64,000 nt of DNA from NCBI RefSeq assembly GCF_030817415.1, contig NZ_JAUSZI010000002.1, positions 4,464,001 to 4,528,000 of the forward strand, read 5' to 3'. Under the pieces are notes generated by a model. That model saw nothing but the letters and a program-made list of their open reading frames with translations, was not told the origin of the DNA and made no database searches. The DNA is from Streptomyces umbrinus (GTDB lineage Bacteria; Actinomycetota; Actinomycetes; Streptomycetales; Streptomycetaceae). The first letter of the stretch is position 1; the number at the start of each line of letters is the position of its first letter. Below, piece after piece: positions 46,792 to 54,699 of this stretch. The translations under genes and the position numbers were made by a program.

Positions 46792-47103
46792 ATGCCCGAA
46801 GTTCGGGTCGAGACGGTGCCTCTGGACGCAGCCGGCAGTCGCCAGATCTCCAGTCGTACGCGGTCCAGTTCCTCCCTCGGTGACCGTGCCGCCGAGCTGG
46901 AGGAAGCCATCGTCCAGGCCTCGGCCATCGCCCAGCGGTCCCTCTCCCAGGTACCTCGCCGGGACGGCTGGCAGGTATCGAGCATGGACGTCACCTTCGG
47001 ACTCACCCTGGCGGCAGAGGCGGGAGTCATCCTGTCCAAGGCGTCGGCCGAGGCGTCGTTCGAGGTCACTCTCACCGTGGAGCGGGCCCCGGAGACACCA
47101 TGA
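46792..47103 (+). CDS. Trypsin-co-occurring domain protein (trypco2-like)
   Basis: A 103-residue protein. It begins VRVETVPLDAAG and ends VTFGLTLAAEAGVILSKASAEASFEVTLTVER, the all-beta signature of the trypco2 family, with a helical middle (LGDRAAELEEAIVQASAIAQRSLSQVP). These small proteins are found beside trypsin-like proteases and NTPase regulators in bacterial conflict systems and are proposed to regulate the protease. The ATG at 46792 has GGGAGA just upstream, and its stop overlaps the protease ATG by four bases (ATGA at 47100-47103). The family assignment is from recognition of its pattern, not an alignment. Confidence 0.75.
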   Translation: MPEVRVETVPLDAAGSRQISSRTRSSSSLGDRAAELEEAIVQASAIAQRSLSQVPRRDGWQVSSMDVTFGLTLAAEAGVILSKASAEASFEVTLTVERAPETP

Positions 47104-47921
47104 CCGGCGCGGGCTACTGGGTCGAGCTCTTCCAGTCCGAACAGCGCCTCGGCGGTGGTTTCCTGCTGACGCGCCGCTATGTGGTGACCGCACTTCACTG
47201 TTTGCGGGGTCTCACCTCACTGGACGAGCACGTGGACATCGTCCTGGCCGACGGCAGCCGGCTTCCGGGCCAGGTGTGCCGCCGTGAGAAGGACGCGGAC
47301 CTGGCCCTGATCATGATCTCCGCCACGTACGAGGTCCTGCTGCCGATACCCCAGGCCGGCGTCGCTCACGGTGGGGACGACTGGCACAGCCCATACCGTC
47401 CCGCGGCGTCCGAGGTGCATCTCGGAGGGCAGGTGGACAGCGGCAGGGCGGAGTACCTCTGCGAGGGGGGTGCGGTCATCCAGGCGCTGCAACTGACAAC
47501 GCATCAGCACCTGGGCGACTACTCGGGTTACTCCGGCGGGCCGGTGGTCAAGGGCGTTCCAGAGGCGCGTGAAACCGTGGTCGTGGGCATCCTTCTGGAG
47601 CAGGCCCCGGACCGGGCCACCGCCGGCCGCTCTGCCAACGTCCTCTTCGCCGCCACCATCGGGGAGGCCATGCGCCGCTTCGACCAGTTCGATGTGGGGC
47701 ATCTGATGGATGTGCTCCACCCGGCGACCGCAGCGCCCCAACAGGCGGCGAACAGTGAGAAGTTGACCGTGGACGCGGCCGCCGCCGCGGCGGAGTCGTG
47801 GTTCGGTCTCATCGACGATTGGGCGAAGCGCCAGGTTCTCGATCCGTCCCAGGTCGCCGAACTCAAGTTCACGGCCGCGAAAGCGGTCATGGAGCGTCAG
47901 CTGCGAGGTGACGGGGCATGA
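47100..47921 (+). CDS. Cytoplasmic trypsin-like serine protease of the trypco operon
   Basis: A 273-residue S1-type protease. The triad is His in VVTALHCLRGL (near residue 33), Asp in DADLALIMI, and Ser in YSGYSGGPVVKG. There is no signal peptide, so it works inside the cell, unlike ordinary secreted trypsins. The last about 60 residues form an Ala-rich helical extension (DAAAAAAESWFGLIDDWAKRQVLDPSQVAELKFTAAKAVMERQ) that may bind partners. It overlaps the upstream trypco2 gene and the downstream regulator by ATGA each, showing strict coupling. Known roles of related proteases are proposed in conflict/self-killing responses. Confidence 0.85.
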   Translation: MTGAGYWVELFQSEQRLGGGFLLTRRYVVTALHCLRGLTSLDEHVDIVLADGSRLPGQVCRREKDADLALIMISATYEVLLPIPQAGVAHGGDDWHSPYRPAASEVHLGGQVDSGRAEYLCEGGAVIQALQLTTHQHLGDYSGYSGGPVVKGVPEARETVVVGILLEQAPDRATAGRSANVLFAATIGEAMRRFDQFDVGHLMDVLHPATAAPQQAANSEKLTVDAAAAAAESWFGLIDDWAKRQVLDPSQVAELKFTAAKAVMERQLRGDGA

Positions 47922-50900
47922 CCGATCTCTGGCAGCAGGCCATCGCCGGCGCCGAACGCGCCCTCCGTGGAAACGTCGCGGCCCGCCTGACCGCGTCAGA
48001 GGCCGCGGTGGCACTGCGCGAAGACCCTGATCCGCTCCGGCGGCCGACGCTCGGCAGGGATCTCGCCTACCTGACGTCGCTGCTCGAAGCGCTCCGTCTG
48101 AACGAGGAATCACGCGCGCTCCTGGAGCACGTGGTCTCACGTCTTCACTGGGACCCGAAGTCCCCCTCGCTGCCTGGCGACGTCAGGAACGAGTTGGCCG
48201 TGCTCCTGGCGGACCGCGGCTTTGTCACTGCCGCGGTCACCGTCCTGTCACCGGCCGTCGCCTTGGGGGCGAAGGACGACCGGGGCGGGGCCGCCACCCG
48301 GAACCTGGCCAACCTGGCGGCGGTCAAGCTCCGGCTGGGCGATCTCGCCGGAGCGACGAGCACGGCTGAACAGGTCCTGGGCGGCGGCACCCCGGACGGC
48401 TCCCGCCAAGAACAACTGGAAATCCAGCTGCTGGCGAGGTCGGTGCTGGCGGAGACCGCCCGCCGACAGGGACGCCACGCCGAAGCGGACGAACTGGTGC
48501 ATGGTGTCGCCCGCACGGCACGGCAGCTGGCACGGCTTCTCGGCAGCGACCATCCGCAGTCCCTCTCGGCGCTGATCACCCTGGCCCGGGCCGAGTTCAG
48601 GTCGGCGATGGCAGCGGACGACCGCGAACGATGGGAGCGGGCGGCCGACGTACTCGCCGTCGCCGCGCAGAAGGCGTCCGCGATGCTCGGGCCACGCCAT
48701 CCCTTGTCCCTCTCCGCTCTGGAGAACCTCGCGACCACGGAGTTCGAGGCCGCGCGGGCTCTGGGCGACGAGCGGCGGCTTGCCGGAGCTCAGGCCATGG
48801 TTGTCGCGGCGGCACAACGTTCCGAGGGCGAGCAACGTTCCGAAGGCGAACAAGGAGTGGCTGCGGTGCGGACGCGTTTGCCGCCGACGCCACCCCCTTC
48901 GGTCCGACCCGGGACAACCGCGGGACCGGCCGTTCAGCCGATCCCGAGAGTGCCGGAGAACCGGTCACCTCTGCCACCTGCGTCGCAGTGGCGGGCGGCA
49001 GAAGAATCGGGGGACCTGCGCTTCAGCGTGCTCGGGCCGGTGCGCGCCTGGCGCGGCGCTGACTCGCTGCCCACCGGCTCGCCACAGCAAAGGGCCCTGC
49101 TGGCCGCACTGCTGCTCCGCGAGGGCCGTACGGCCACGGCGAGCGAGCTGATCGACGCGCTGTGGGGCGACGAGCCGCCCTCCCAGGCACTGGCGGCTGT
49201 GCGGACGTACGGGTCCCGGCTGCGCAAAATCCTGTCCTCCGAGGTATTGGTCAGTGAGTCGGGCGGTTACGCGATCCGGCTCTCCGCAGAGCGCGACTCC
49301 CTGGACCTGGCGATGGCCCAGGAGTTGGCCGCGGACGCGGAGAGGGCGAAGGAAGCCGGGGATCTGCTCCACGCGCGTGATCTGCTCAACAAGGCGCTGA
49401 GCCTGTGGGACGGGGAGGTCTTGACGGGCGTTCCGGGTCCGTACGCGGAGGCGCAGCGACAGCGGCTGAACGAGTGGCGCCTCCAACTCGTCGAGTCCCG
49501 CCTGGACATGGACCTGGAACAGGGCTCCCACGCGGAGGCGGTGTCGGAACTGACGGCGCTCACGGCAGCCCACCCCCTGCGGGAACGCCTCCGCGAACTG
49601 CTCATGCTCGCCCTGTACCGCAGCGGACGCCAGGCCGAGGCGCTCGCCGTGTACGCGGACACGCGGCGCCTGCTGGCCGACGAACTCGGCGTCGACCCGC
49701 GCCCCGGCCTGAAGGAACTCCAGCAGCGGATTCTGCAGGCGGACCCAGGCCTGGCGGAACCGTCGGCACCGGTGGCGGAGCCGACGGCCGCGCCCGTGCG
49801 CCCGACCCAACTCCCGGCCACAGTGCCCGACTTCACGGGTCGGACACGCCTCGTGGCCGAGCTGAGCGAGGTGCTGCCCTCCGCCGCCGAGGGGCGGGTG
49901 ATGGCGGTGTCGGCGCTTGCCGGGATCGGGGGCGTGGGGAAGACGACGCTGGCGGTCCATGTCGCACATCAGGCACGAACGGCGTTCCCGGACGGGCAGT
50001 TGTACGTGGACCTGCAAGGCTCCGGGACGCGGCCCGCCGAGCCGGAGACGGTGCTGGGCTCGTTCTTGAGAGCCCTCGGAACCGTCGATTCCGCGATCCC
50101 GGACACTCTGGAGGAGCGGGCAGCGCTGTACCGTGCCGCGCTGGACGGCCGCCGGGTGCTGGTACTGCTGGACAACGCCCGGGACGCGGCCCAGGTACGG
50201 CCCCTGCTGCCCGGGACTGAGGGGTGCGCGGCCCTGGTGACCTCCCGGGCGCGGATGGTGGACCTGGCGGGGGCGCATCTGGTCGACCTGGACGTGATGT
50301 CGCCCGAGGAGGCCCTCCAACTGTTCACGAAGATCGTGGGCGAGGAGCGGGTGGCCTCGGAGAGGAAGTCCGCGCTGGACGTGGTGGCGGCGTGCGGTTT
50401 CCTGCCGCTGGCGATCAGAATCGCCGCGTCGAGGCTGGCGGCACGTCGTACGTGGACGGTCTCGGTCCTGGCGGCGAAGCTCGCGGACTCGCGCCGTCGT
50501 CTGGACGAACTCCAGGCCGGGGACCTTGCCGTGAAGGCGACCTTCGAGCTGGGCTACGGACGGTTGGAGCCGGCGCAGGCACGGGCGTTCCGGCTGCTGG
50601 GCCTGGCCGACGGCCCGGACATCTCCCTGGCCGCCGCCGCGGCCGTACTGGATCTCCCGGCCGACGGCGCCGAGGACCTGCTGGAGGCATTGGTCGATAC
50701 GTCCCTGCTGGAATCGGCGGCGCCCGGCCGCTACCGCTTCCACGACCTCGTACGCCTCTACGCGCGCGCCTGTGCCGAACGGGACGAACAGCCGCCGGGC
50801 GAGCGTGAGGCGGCGATGTCCCGGCTGCTCGACTTCTACCTGGCCACAGCGGCCGGGGTGTACGCGATCGAGCGGCCCGGAGACCGGCTGGTGGACGACC

Positions 50901-51907
50901 TGGAGCCCACGGACTACGCGGGGCTGCGGTTCTCCGAGGGGACCGCGGCCCTGGACTGGCTGTACTCGGAGGCGGTTCCACTGCTGGCCTGTGCACGGCA
51001 GGCCGCGGGGACGGGTCGGCTGCGGCGGGCGGTGGATCTGCTGTGGGCTGCCAGGGACCTCGCCGAGTCGGGGGCCATCTCCCACCAGTACGAGACGACG
51101 GCGAGGGCCATGTGCGACGCCACCCGGGCCGCCGGAGACATCCGTGCGGAGGGCAGAGCCCGTACGGTCCTCACCGAAGTCCTCCTGGACTCCGGTCATG
51201 TCCGGCAGGCGGAGGAGCAGGCGCAGCTCGCCATGGACTTCGCGGGCCCCGCGCAGGATGCCACCGCCATCAGCTGGGTGGCCAACATCCGGGGCCTCAT
51301 CTGCCTTCACCAGGGCCGGTACAGGGAGGGCAAGACCTTCTTCGACCAAGCCATCGAGGGGTTCCATGCACTCGGCAACCTCCCCTTCGAAGCGACCAGC
51401 CTGTGCAACCTCTCACAGGCCCACCTGCGCATGGGCAACATCGCCAAGGCCGTCGAGATCGCACAGCGAGGCCTCGCGGCACATGCCGAGTTCGGTCGGA
51501 CGGTGCGCGTCGCCAATGGTCATTACGCCGTGGGCATCGCTTTGAACAGGGCCGGCAGTCACGCCGAGGCTCTCGGCCAGTTCACCGAGGCCCTGGATAT
51601 CTTCGTCGAGCACCGGCAACGGCTCTGGGAGGGAACGACGCACTTCCGCATCGCCGAGGTCCACCTGGCCGCGCGACGCCCCGCCCAGGCGGCGCAACAC
51701 GCCGAACAGGCCCTCGCCCTGCGATGCATCGGGGGCGACTGGATGCGGGGCCATGTTCTGACGCTCCTGGGGCGGGCCCTGTCCGCTCTGGGGCAGGACG
51801 ACCGGGCCAGGGCCTGCTGGCGGGAGGCTCTCGTCATCCTTGAGCAGACAGGAAGCACGGAAGCAGCTGAACTACGCGCCCTCATCGCACCGGCACAGAG
51901 CGCCTGA
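47918..51907 (+). CDS. TPR-SARP-NB-ARC-TPR regulator (STAND NTPase) of the trypco operon
   Basis: A 1329-residue multidomain protein. Residues 1-about 300 are helical, TPR-like (TSLLEALRLNEESRALLEHVV, then NLANLAAVKLRLGDLAGATSTAEQVL). About 365-615 is a SARP unit: an OmpR-like winged helix (SVLGPVRAWRG, QQRALLAALLL, AVRTYGSRLRKIL) plus BTAD (LYRSGRQAEALAVYADTRRLLADELGVDP). An NB-ARC NTPase follows with Walker A GIGGVGKTTLA near 670 and VLVLLDNARDAAQVRPLLPG, then a winged helix (RFHDLVRLYARACAERDE) and C-terminal TPRs (about 1060-1320). SARPs usually switch on biosynthetic genes; the added N-terminal TPR region and the coupling to a protease are unusual. ATG overlaps the protease stop. Confidence 0.88.
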   Translation: MTDLWQQAIAGAERALRGNVAARLTASEAAVALREDPDPLRRPTLGRDLAYLTSLLEALRLNEESRALLEHVVSRLHWDPKSPSLPGDVRNELAVLLADRGFVTAAVTVLSPAVALGAKDDRGGAATRNLANLAAVKLRLGDLAGATSTAEQVLGGGTPDGSRQEQLEIQLLARSVLAETARRQGRHAEADELVHGVARTARQLARLLGSDHPQSLSALITLARAEFRSAMAADDRERWERAADVLAVAAQKASAMLGPRHPLSLSALENLATTEFEAARALGDERRLAGAQAMVVAAAQRSEGEQRSEGEQGVAAVRTRLPPTPPPSVRPGTTAGPAVQPIPRVPENRSPLPPASQWRAAEESGDLRFSVLGPVRAWRGADSLPTGSPQQRALLAALLLREGRTATASELIDALWGDEPPSQALAAVRTYGSRLRKILSSEVLVSESGGYAIRLSAERDSLDLAMAQELAADAERAKEAGDLLHARDLLNKALSLWDGEVLTGVPGPYAEAQRQRLNEWRLQLVESRLDMDLEQGSHAEAVSELTALTAAHPLRERLRELLMLALYRSGRQAEALAVYADTRRLLADELGVDPRPGLKELQQRILQADPGLAEPSAPVAEPTAAPVRPTQLPATVPDFTGRTRLVAELSEVLPSAAEGRVMAVSALAGIGGVGKTTLAVHVAHQARTAFPDGQLYVDLQGSGTRPAEPETVLGSFLRALGTVDSAIPDTLEERAALYRAALDGRRVLVLLDNARDAAQVRPLLPGTEGCAALVTSRARMVDLAGAHLVDLDVMSPEEALQLFTKIVGEERVASERKSALDVVAACGFLPLAIRIAASRLAARRTWTVSVLAAKLADSRRRLDELQAGDLAVKATFELGYGRLEPAQARAFRLLGLADGPDISLAAAAAVLDLPADGAEDLLEALVDTSLLESAAPGRYRFHDLVRLYARACAERDEQPPGEREAAMSRLLDFYLATAAGVYAIERPGDRLVDDLEPTDYAGLRFSEGTAALDWLYSEAVPLLACARQAAGTGRLRRAVDLLWAARDLAESGAISHQYETTARAMCDATRAAGDIRAEGRARTVLTEVLLDSGHVRQAEEQAQLAMDFAGPAQDATAISWVANIRGLICLHQGRYREGKTFFDQAIEGFHALGNLPFEATSLCNLSQAHLRMGNIAKAVEIAQRGLAAHAEFGRTVRVANGHYAVGIALNRAGSHAEALGQFTEALDIFVEHRQRLWEGTTHFRIAEVHLAARRPAQAAQHAEQALALRCIGGDWMRGHVLTLLGRALSALGQDDRARACWREALVILEQTGSTEAAELRALIAPAQSA

Positions 51908-52478
51908 CCAACCCCGCTGATCCTGGCAAGAGAACCAGCCATCCCGGGATGCGCACGGTGCGGCTACCCAGAAATGACAACAGATGGCGACATACCAGAT
52001 GATCCAGCACGGTGACGGTTCATCCTGCACGCCCCGAACGACCGGCTCCGTTGTGGTACACGTGAGCCACTCGGCCCCATGACGGTGACCGCCCTGCCCA
52101 GGACTCGAACCTGTAGCCAGCACAACATGGTCACCGCTCAGCTCCTTGCCACAGCCGACCCGCCACGACGGGCCGAGCTCGGCCTGGCCGGACTGCAACG
52201 TCCTTGCATGCCGCAATGAACTGACTGACGAGGGCACCTCAAACAGCTGGGCGTTCGGGTTTTGATGCCAGGGCGCGAGGAACAAGTACGGCCCTGGACC
52301 AGTACGAGGTCCCCTTCCCCTGAGCTACGGCCGCGCGCCGGGCGCATGGCGTCCGGCGAATGCGGACCCAGCCTCATCCGCAGCCCGGCGGGCCATCGAG
52401 TCGGCGAGGGGCCTCCTCGCTGGATGCGCTCGCACCCACCGCGCTCGCCGCAACGTGATCCGTGTATCCGCACCGAAG
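51908..52478. other. 595-base gap without a supported gene
   Basis: Between the SARP gene and the toxin-antitoxin pair I see no frame with convincing coding character. A tRNA T-arm-like sequence (about 52097-52113, minus strand GGTTCGAGTCC) is present but without the rest of a tRNA. Codon and base composition are less strongly GC3-biased than in flanking genes, so this may be decayed foreign DNA. Confidence 0.4.
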
Positions 52479-52494
52479 GCCATACCGCGCTATG
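52479..52494 (+). promoter_or_regulatory. Candidate antitoxin operator CCATA-N6-TATGG overlapping a -10
   Basis: CCATA (52479-52483) and TATGG (52490-52494) form a perfect inverted repeat with a CCGCGC spacer, followed by a further TATGG at 52501. A TATGGT -10-like box ends 7 bases before the antitoxin ATG, suggesting a leaderless message repressed by the ribbon-helix-helix antitoxin. No ribosome binding site precedes the ATG. Confidence 0.5.
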
Positions 52495-52502
52495 GTTGAT
52501 GT

Positions 52503-52769
52503 ATGGCTACCAAGAAGGTGACTATCACTCTCGACGAAACCCTGGTCGAAGCCCTGGCCGGAGCCGCCGAGGAAGAAGGCATCCCGCTCTCCCGCCTCGT
52601 CGCCGGAGCAGCCGAACGCGAGCTGCGCCTGCGGGCCGGCCGCGCCGTCATCCAGGAGTGGCAGGCCGAACACGGCGCCTTCACCCCGGAAGAGCTTGCT
52701 GCCGCCCGCGCGGACCTGGCCGCCGCCGACGCCGAGTACCTCAGCAGCTCGGGAGCCTCGGCCGCGTGA
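52503..52769 (+). CDS. Ribbon-helix-helix antitoxin (CopG-like)
   Basis: An 88-residue protein. The N-terminal about 45 residues are a ribbon-helix-helix DNA-binding unit (TKKVTITLDETLVEALAGAAEEEG, then LSRLVAGAAERELR). The C-terminal part is acidic and Ala-rich (FTPEELAAARADLAAADAEYL) and should wrap the toxin's active site. It precedes the PIN toxin, sharing a 4-base overlap. It should also repress its own promoter through the palindrome just upstream. Confidence 0.88.
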   Translation: MATKKVTITLDETLVEALAGAAEEEGIPLSRLVAGAAERELRLRAGRAVIQEWQAEHGAFTPEELAAARADLAAADAEYLSSSGASAA

Positions 52770-53158
52770 ACATCCCCTACCTGTACGACTCCGGGGTACT
52801 CATCGCCATCGACAACGACGACCGACGCATGTGGGCCCGCCACAGCCTGGCCCTGGAGGACGGACGGGACATCCACGTCCCGTCCGTCGTCGTCAGCCAG
52901 GCATGGCGGGACTCCCGCCGCCAGGTCAGACTCGGCAAGTTCCTCGCCGGGTGCCACGTCGTACCCGTCGGCCTCGAATCCGCCAAAACCGCAGGCATCC
53001 TCTGCGGCAAGGCGGGCACCTCCGACATCGTCGACGCCATCGTCGTGACCATGGCAGCCAGCCTCGGCGCCATCATCTGGACCTCAGACCCGAACGACAT
53101 CCGCACCCTCATCGACGCCCAGGACATCAAACCCGCCCCTGTCATCCGCACCGTCTAG
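52766..53158 (+). CDS. PIN-domain toxin (VapC-like ribonuclease)
   Basis: A 130-residue PIN nuclease. The metal-binding acids are Asp in YLYDSGVLIAID near residue 8, an acidic site near SQAWRDSR, Asp in GTSDIVDAIVVTMAA and Asp in WTSDPNDIRTL, following the PIN order D-E-D-D (the second site, often Glu, is not certain). It is a Mg-dependent RNase held in check by the antitoxin. The GTG at 52766 overlaps the antitoxin stop by GTGA; a longer frame from 52262 lies across the antitoxin and is rejected. VapC is the usual name for the group, not confirmed here. Confidence 0.85.
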   Translation: MNIPYLYDSGVLIAIDNDDRRMWARHSLALEDGRDIHVPSVVVSQAWRDSRRQVRLGKFLAGCHVVPVGLESAKTAGILCGKAGTSDIVDAIVVTMAASLGAIIWTSDPNDIRTLIDAQDIKPAPVIRTV

Positions 53159-53226
53159 CAACCGATGGCCTCCGACGACCGGCCCGCGAGAGGAGCCGGA
53201 GCTGGCCGAGGCAGAGACAGGCGCGG

Positions 53227-53406
53227 CTACCTGATCATGTGGAGGCACCGTTGGTGCAGGGCCTCGATCTTCCAGTGGTCGCGGACGAGTTGGGCGAGCT
53301 GGGCCACGGTGACCTGCTCGGCGGTCAGGCTGTGACGGCGTAGAACGTCCTTGACGGTGGTCTTCCCGGTCTTGTGGTCGGTGCGGCGGCGCTTGATCTG
53401 GACTGC
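53227..53406 (-). pseudogene. Truncated transposase, ISAs1-like C-terminal fragment
   Basis: The minus strand reads an open C-terminal segment, [47 protein letters not shown], ending CLHMIR and stop at 53227. This matches the ISAs1-type transposase C-terminus (AQLAxLVRxHWxIEALH). It has no start and no catalytic domain; the remainder is missing where the XdhC gene stops at 53407. It marks the right edge of the accessory block. Confidence 0.65.
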
Positions 53407-54540
53407 CTACCGGTAGTTCATCAACCTCGGCGGCGGCCGGTGGATCGGGCCGGTGATCCGGGTCAGGGGCCGGCCCGTGCCCTGGTTGGCCTGAGCGATG
53501 ATCTCCGCGGTGATGGAGACCGCTGTCTCCTCGGGTGTGCGGGCTCCGAGGTCGAGGCCGATCGGGGAACGCAGCCGGGCCAGGTGGTCTTCCCTGACGC
53601 CCTCCTCGCGCAGGAGGCGCAGGCGCTCGTCGTGGGTGCGCCGGGAGCCCATGGCCCCCACGTAGGCGATGGGCAGGTCGAGTGCCAGGCGCAGCAGGGG
53701 GACGTCGAACTTGGCGTCGTGGGTGAGGACGCATACGGCGGTGCGCTCGTCCACCTCGGTGCGTTCCAGGTAGCGGTGGGGCCATTCGACCACCACCTCG
53801 TCGGCGTGGGGGAAGCGTGCGGTCGTGGCGAAGACGGGGCGGGCGTCGCAGACGGTGACCCGGTAGCCGAGGAAGCGGCCGGCCTGGCTGAGGGCGGCGG
53901 CGAAGTCGACCGCGCCGAAGACCAGCAGGCGCGGCCTGGACGCATGGACGTGGACGAGGACGGACAGCCGTTCGGGGCAGCCGTCTCCCTCTCCGCCGAT
54001 GTCGACGCGGGCGGTGCGGCCGGCCCGCAGCAGGGCCCTGGCCCGGTCGGCCGCCGCCCGGTCCGCCGGGCCGCCGTCCACGCGCCCGTAGGCGGCATGG
54101 TCACCGCCGAGCACGCTCAACGTGGAGCCGAGGAGTCGCTCCGGCCCGTCCACGACCTGTGCCACGGCGACCGGTCGCCCTTGAGCGATCTTGGAGAGGG
54201 CCGTGGACAGGTGCGGCTGGGCCGCGGGATCGATGCGCTGGACGAGGACGTCGAGTTCGCCGCCGCAGGTCAGGCCGACGGCGAAGGCGTCGTCGTCGGA
54301 GTAGCCGAACCAGGCCCGTTGCGGAGCCCCCCGGTCGCGGAGCACCTGTTGGCACAGTTCGTAGACCGCGCCCTCGACGCAGCCGCCGGAGATGCTGCCG
54401 ACCGCGGTGCCGTCCTCGTCCACCGCGACCGACGTACCGACCGGCAGGGGTGCGCTGCCGGTGACGTCGACGACGGTGGCCAGGGCGAAGGGGCGTGCCT
54501 CGCGGCACCAGCGGTGCAGTGTGTCCGCGATGTTGAGCAT
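53407..54540 (-). CDS. XdhC/CoxI family molybdenum-enzyme maturation factor
   Basis: A 377-residue protein. The N-terminal XdhC part has VGSISGGCVEGAVYELCQQVL and TCGGELDVLVQRI, and the C-terminal Rossmann-like domain has VFGAVDFAAALSQAGRFLGYRVTVCDARPVF and AYVGAMGSRRTHDERLRLL. XdhC-type proteins insert the sulfurated molybdenum cofactor into xanthine-dehydrogenase-family enzymes and bind MCD. The ATG at 54540 has GGAGAACCGCC upstream. It is last in a minus-strand order 2Fe-2S, FAD, Mo-subunit, XdhC, matching E. coli paoABCD. Confidence 0.9.
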   Translation of the reverse strand: MLNIADTLHRWCREARPFALATVVDVTGSAPLPVGTSVAVDEDGTAVGSISGGCVEGAVYELCQQVLRDRGAPQRAWFGYSDDDAFAVGLTCGGELDVLVQRIDPAAQPHLSTALSKIAQGRPVAVAQVVDGPERLLGSTLSVLGGDHAAYGRVDGGPADRAAADRARALLRAGRTARVDIGGEGDGCPERLSVLVHVHASRPRLLVFGAVDFAAALSQAGRFLGYRVTVCDARPVFATTARFPHADEVVVEWPHRYLERTEVDERTAVCVLTHDAKFDVPLLRLALDLPIAYVGAMGSRRTHDERLRLLREEGVREDHLARLRSPIGLDLGARTPEETAVSITAEIIAQANQGTGRPLTRITGPIHRPPPRLMNYR

Positions 54541-54699
54541 GGCGGTTCTCCATGGCAGGACAGGATCGGAAGGTGAGCGGGCCGCCGCCACGATGCCGGG
54601 GAAAGCGTCATGCGGCGGCGGCCCTGGGAGGTCCGGCGGCCGAACGGGCGCGGGCCGCCGGACGAGCGGTGTGCACCGCACCGGCCCGAAGCGCACGGG

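Noticed and set aside
48965..51367. 800-codon minus-strand frame over the SARP/NB-ARC gene
   Set aside because: A shadow of the real gene; no domain is recognisable.
52087..52160. tRNA-like T-arm (GGTTCGAGTCC on the minus strand)
   Set aside because: No matching acceptor stem or anticodon arm could be folded at the right distance; perhaps a chance match or a decayed attachment site.
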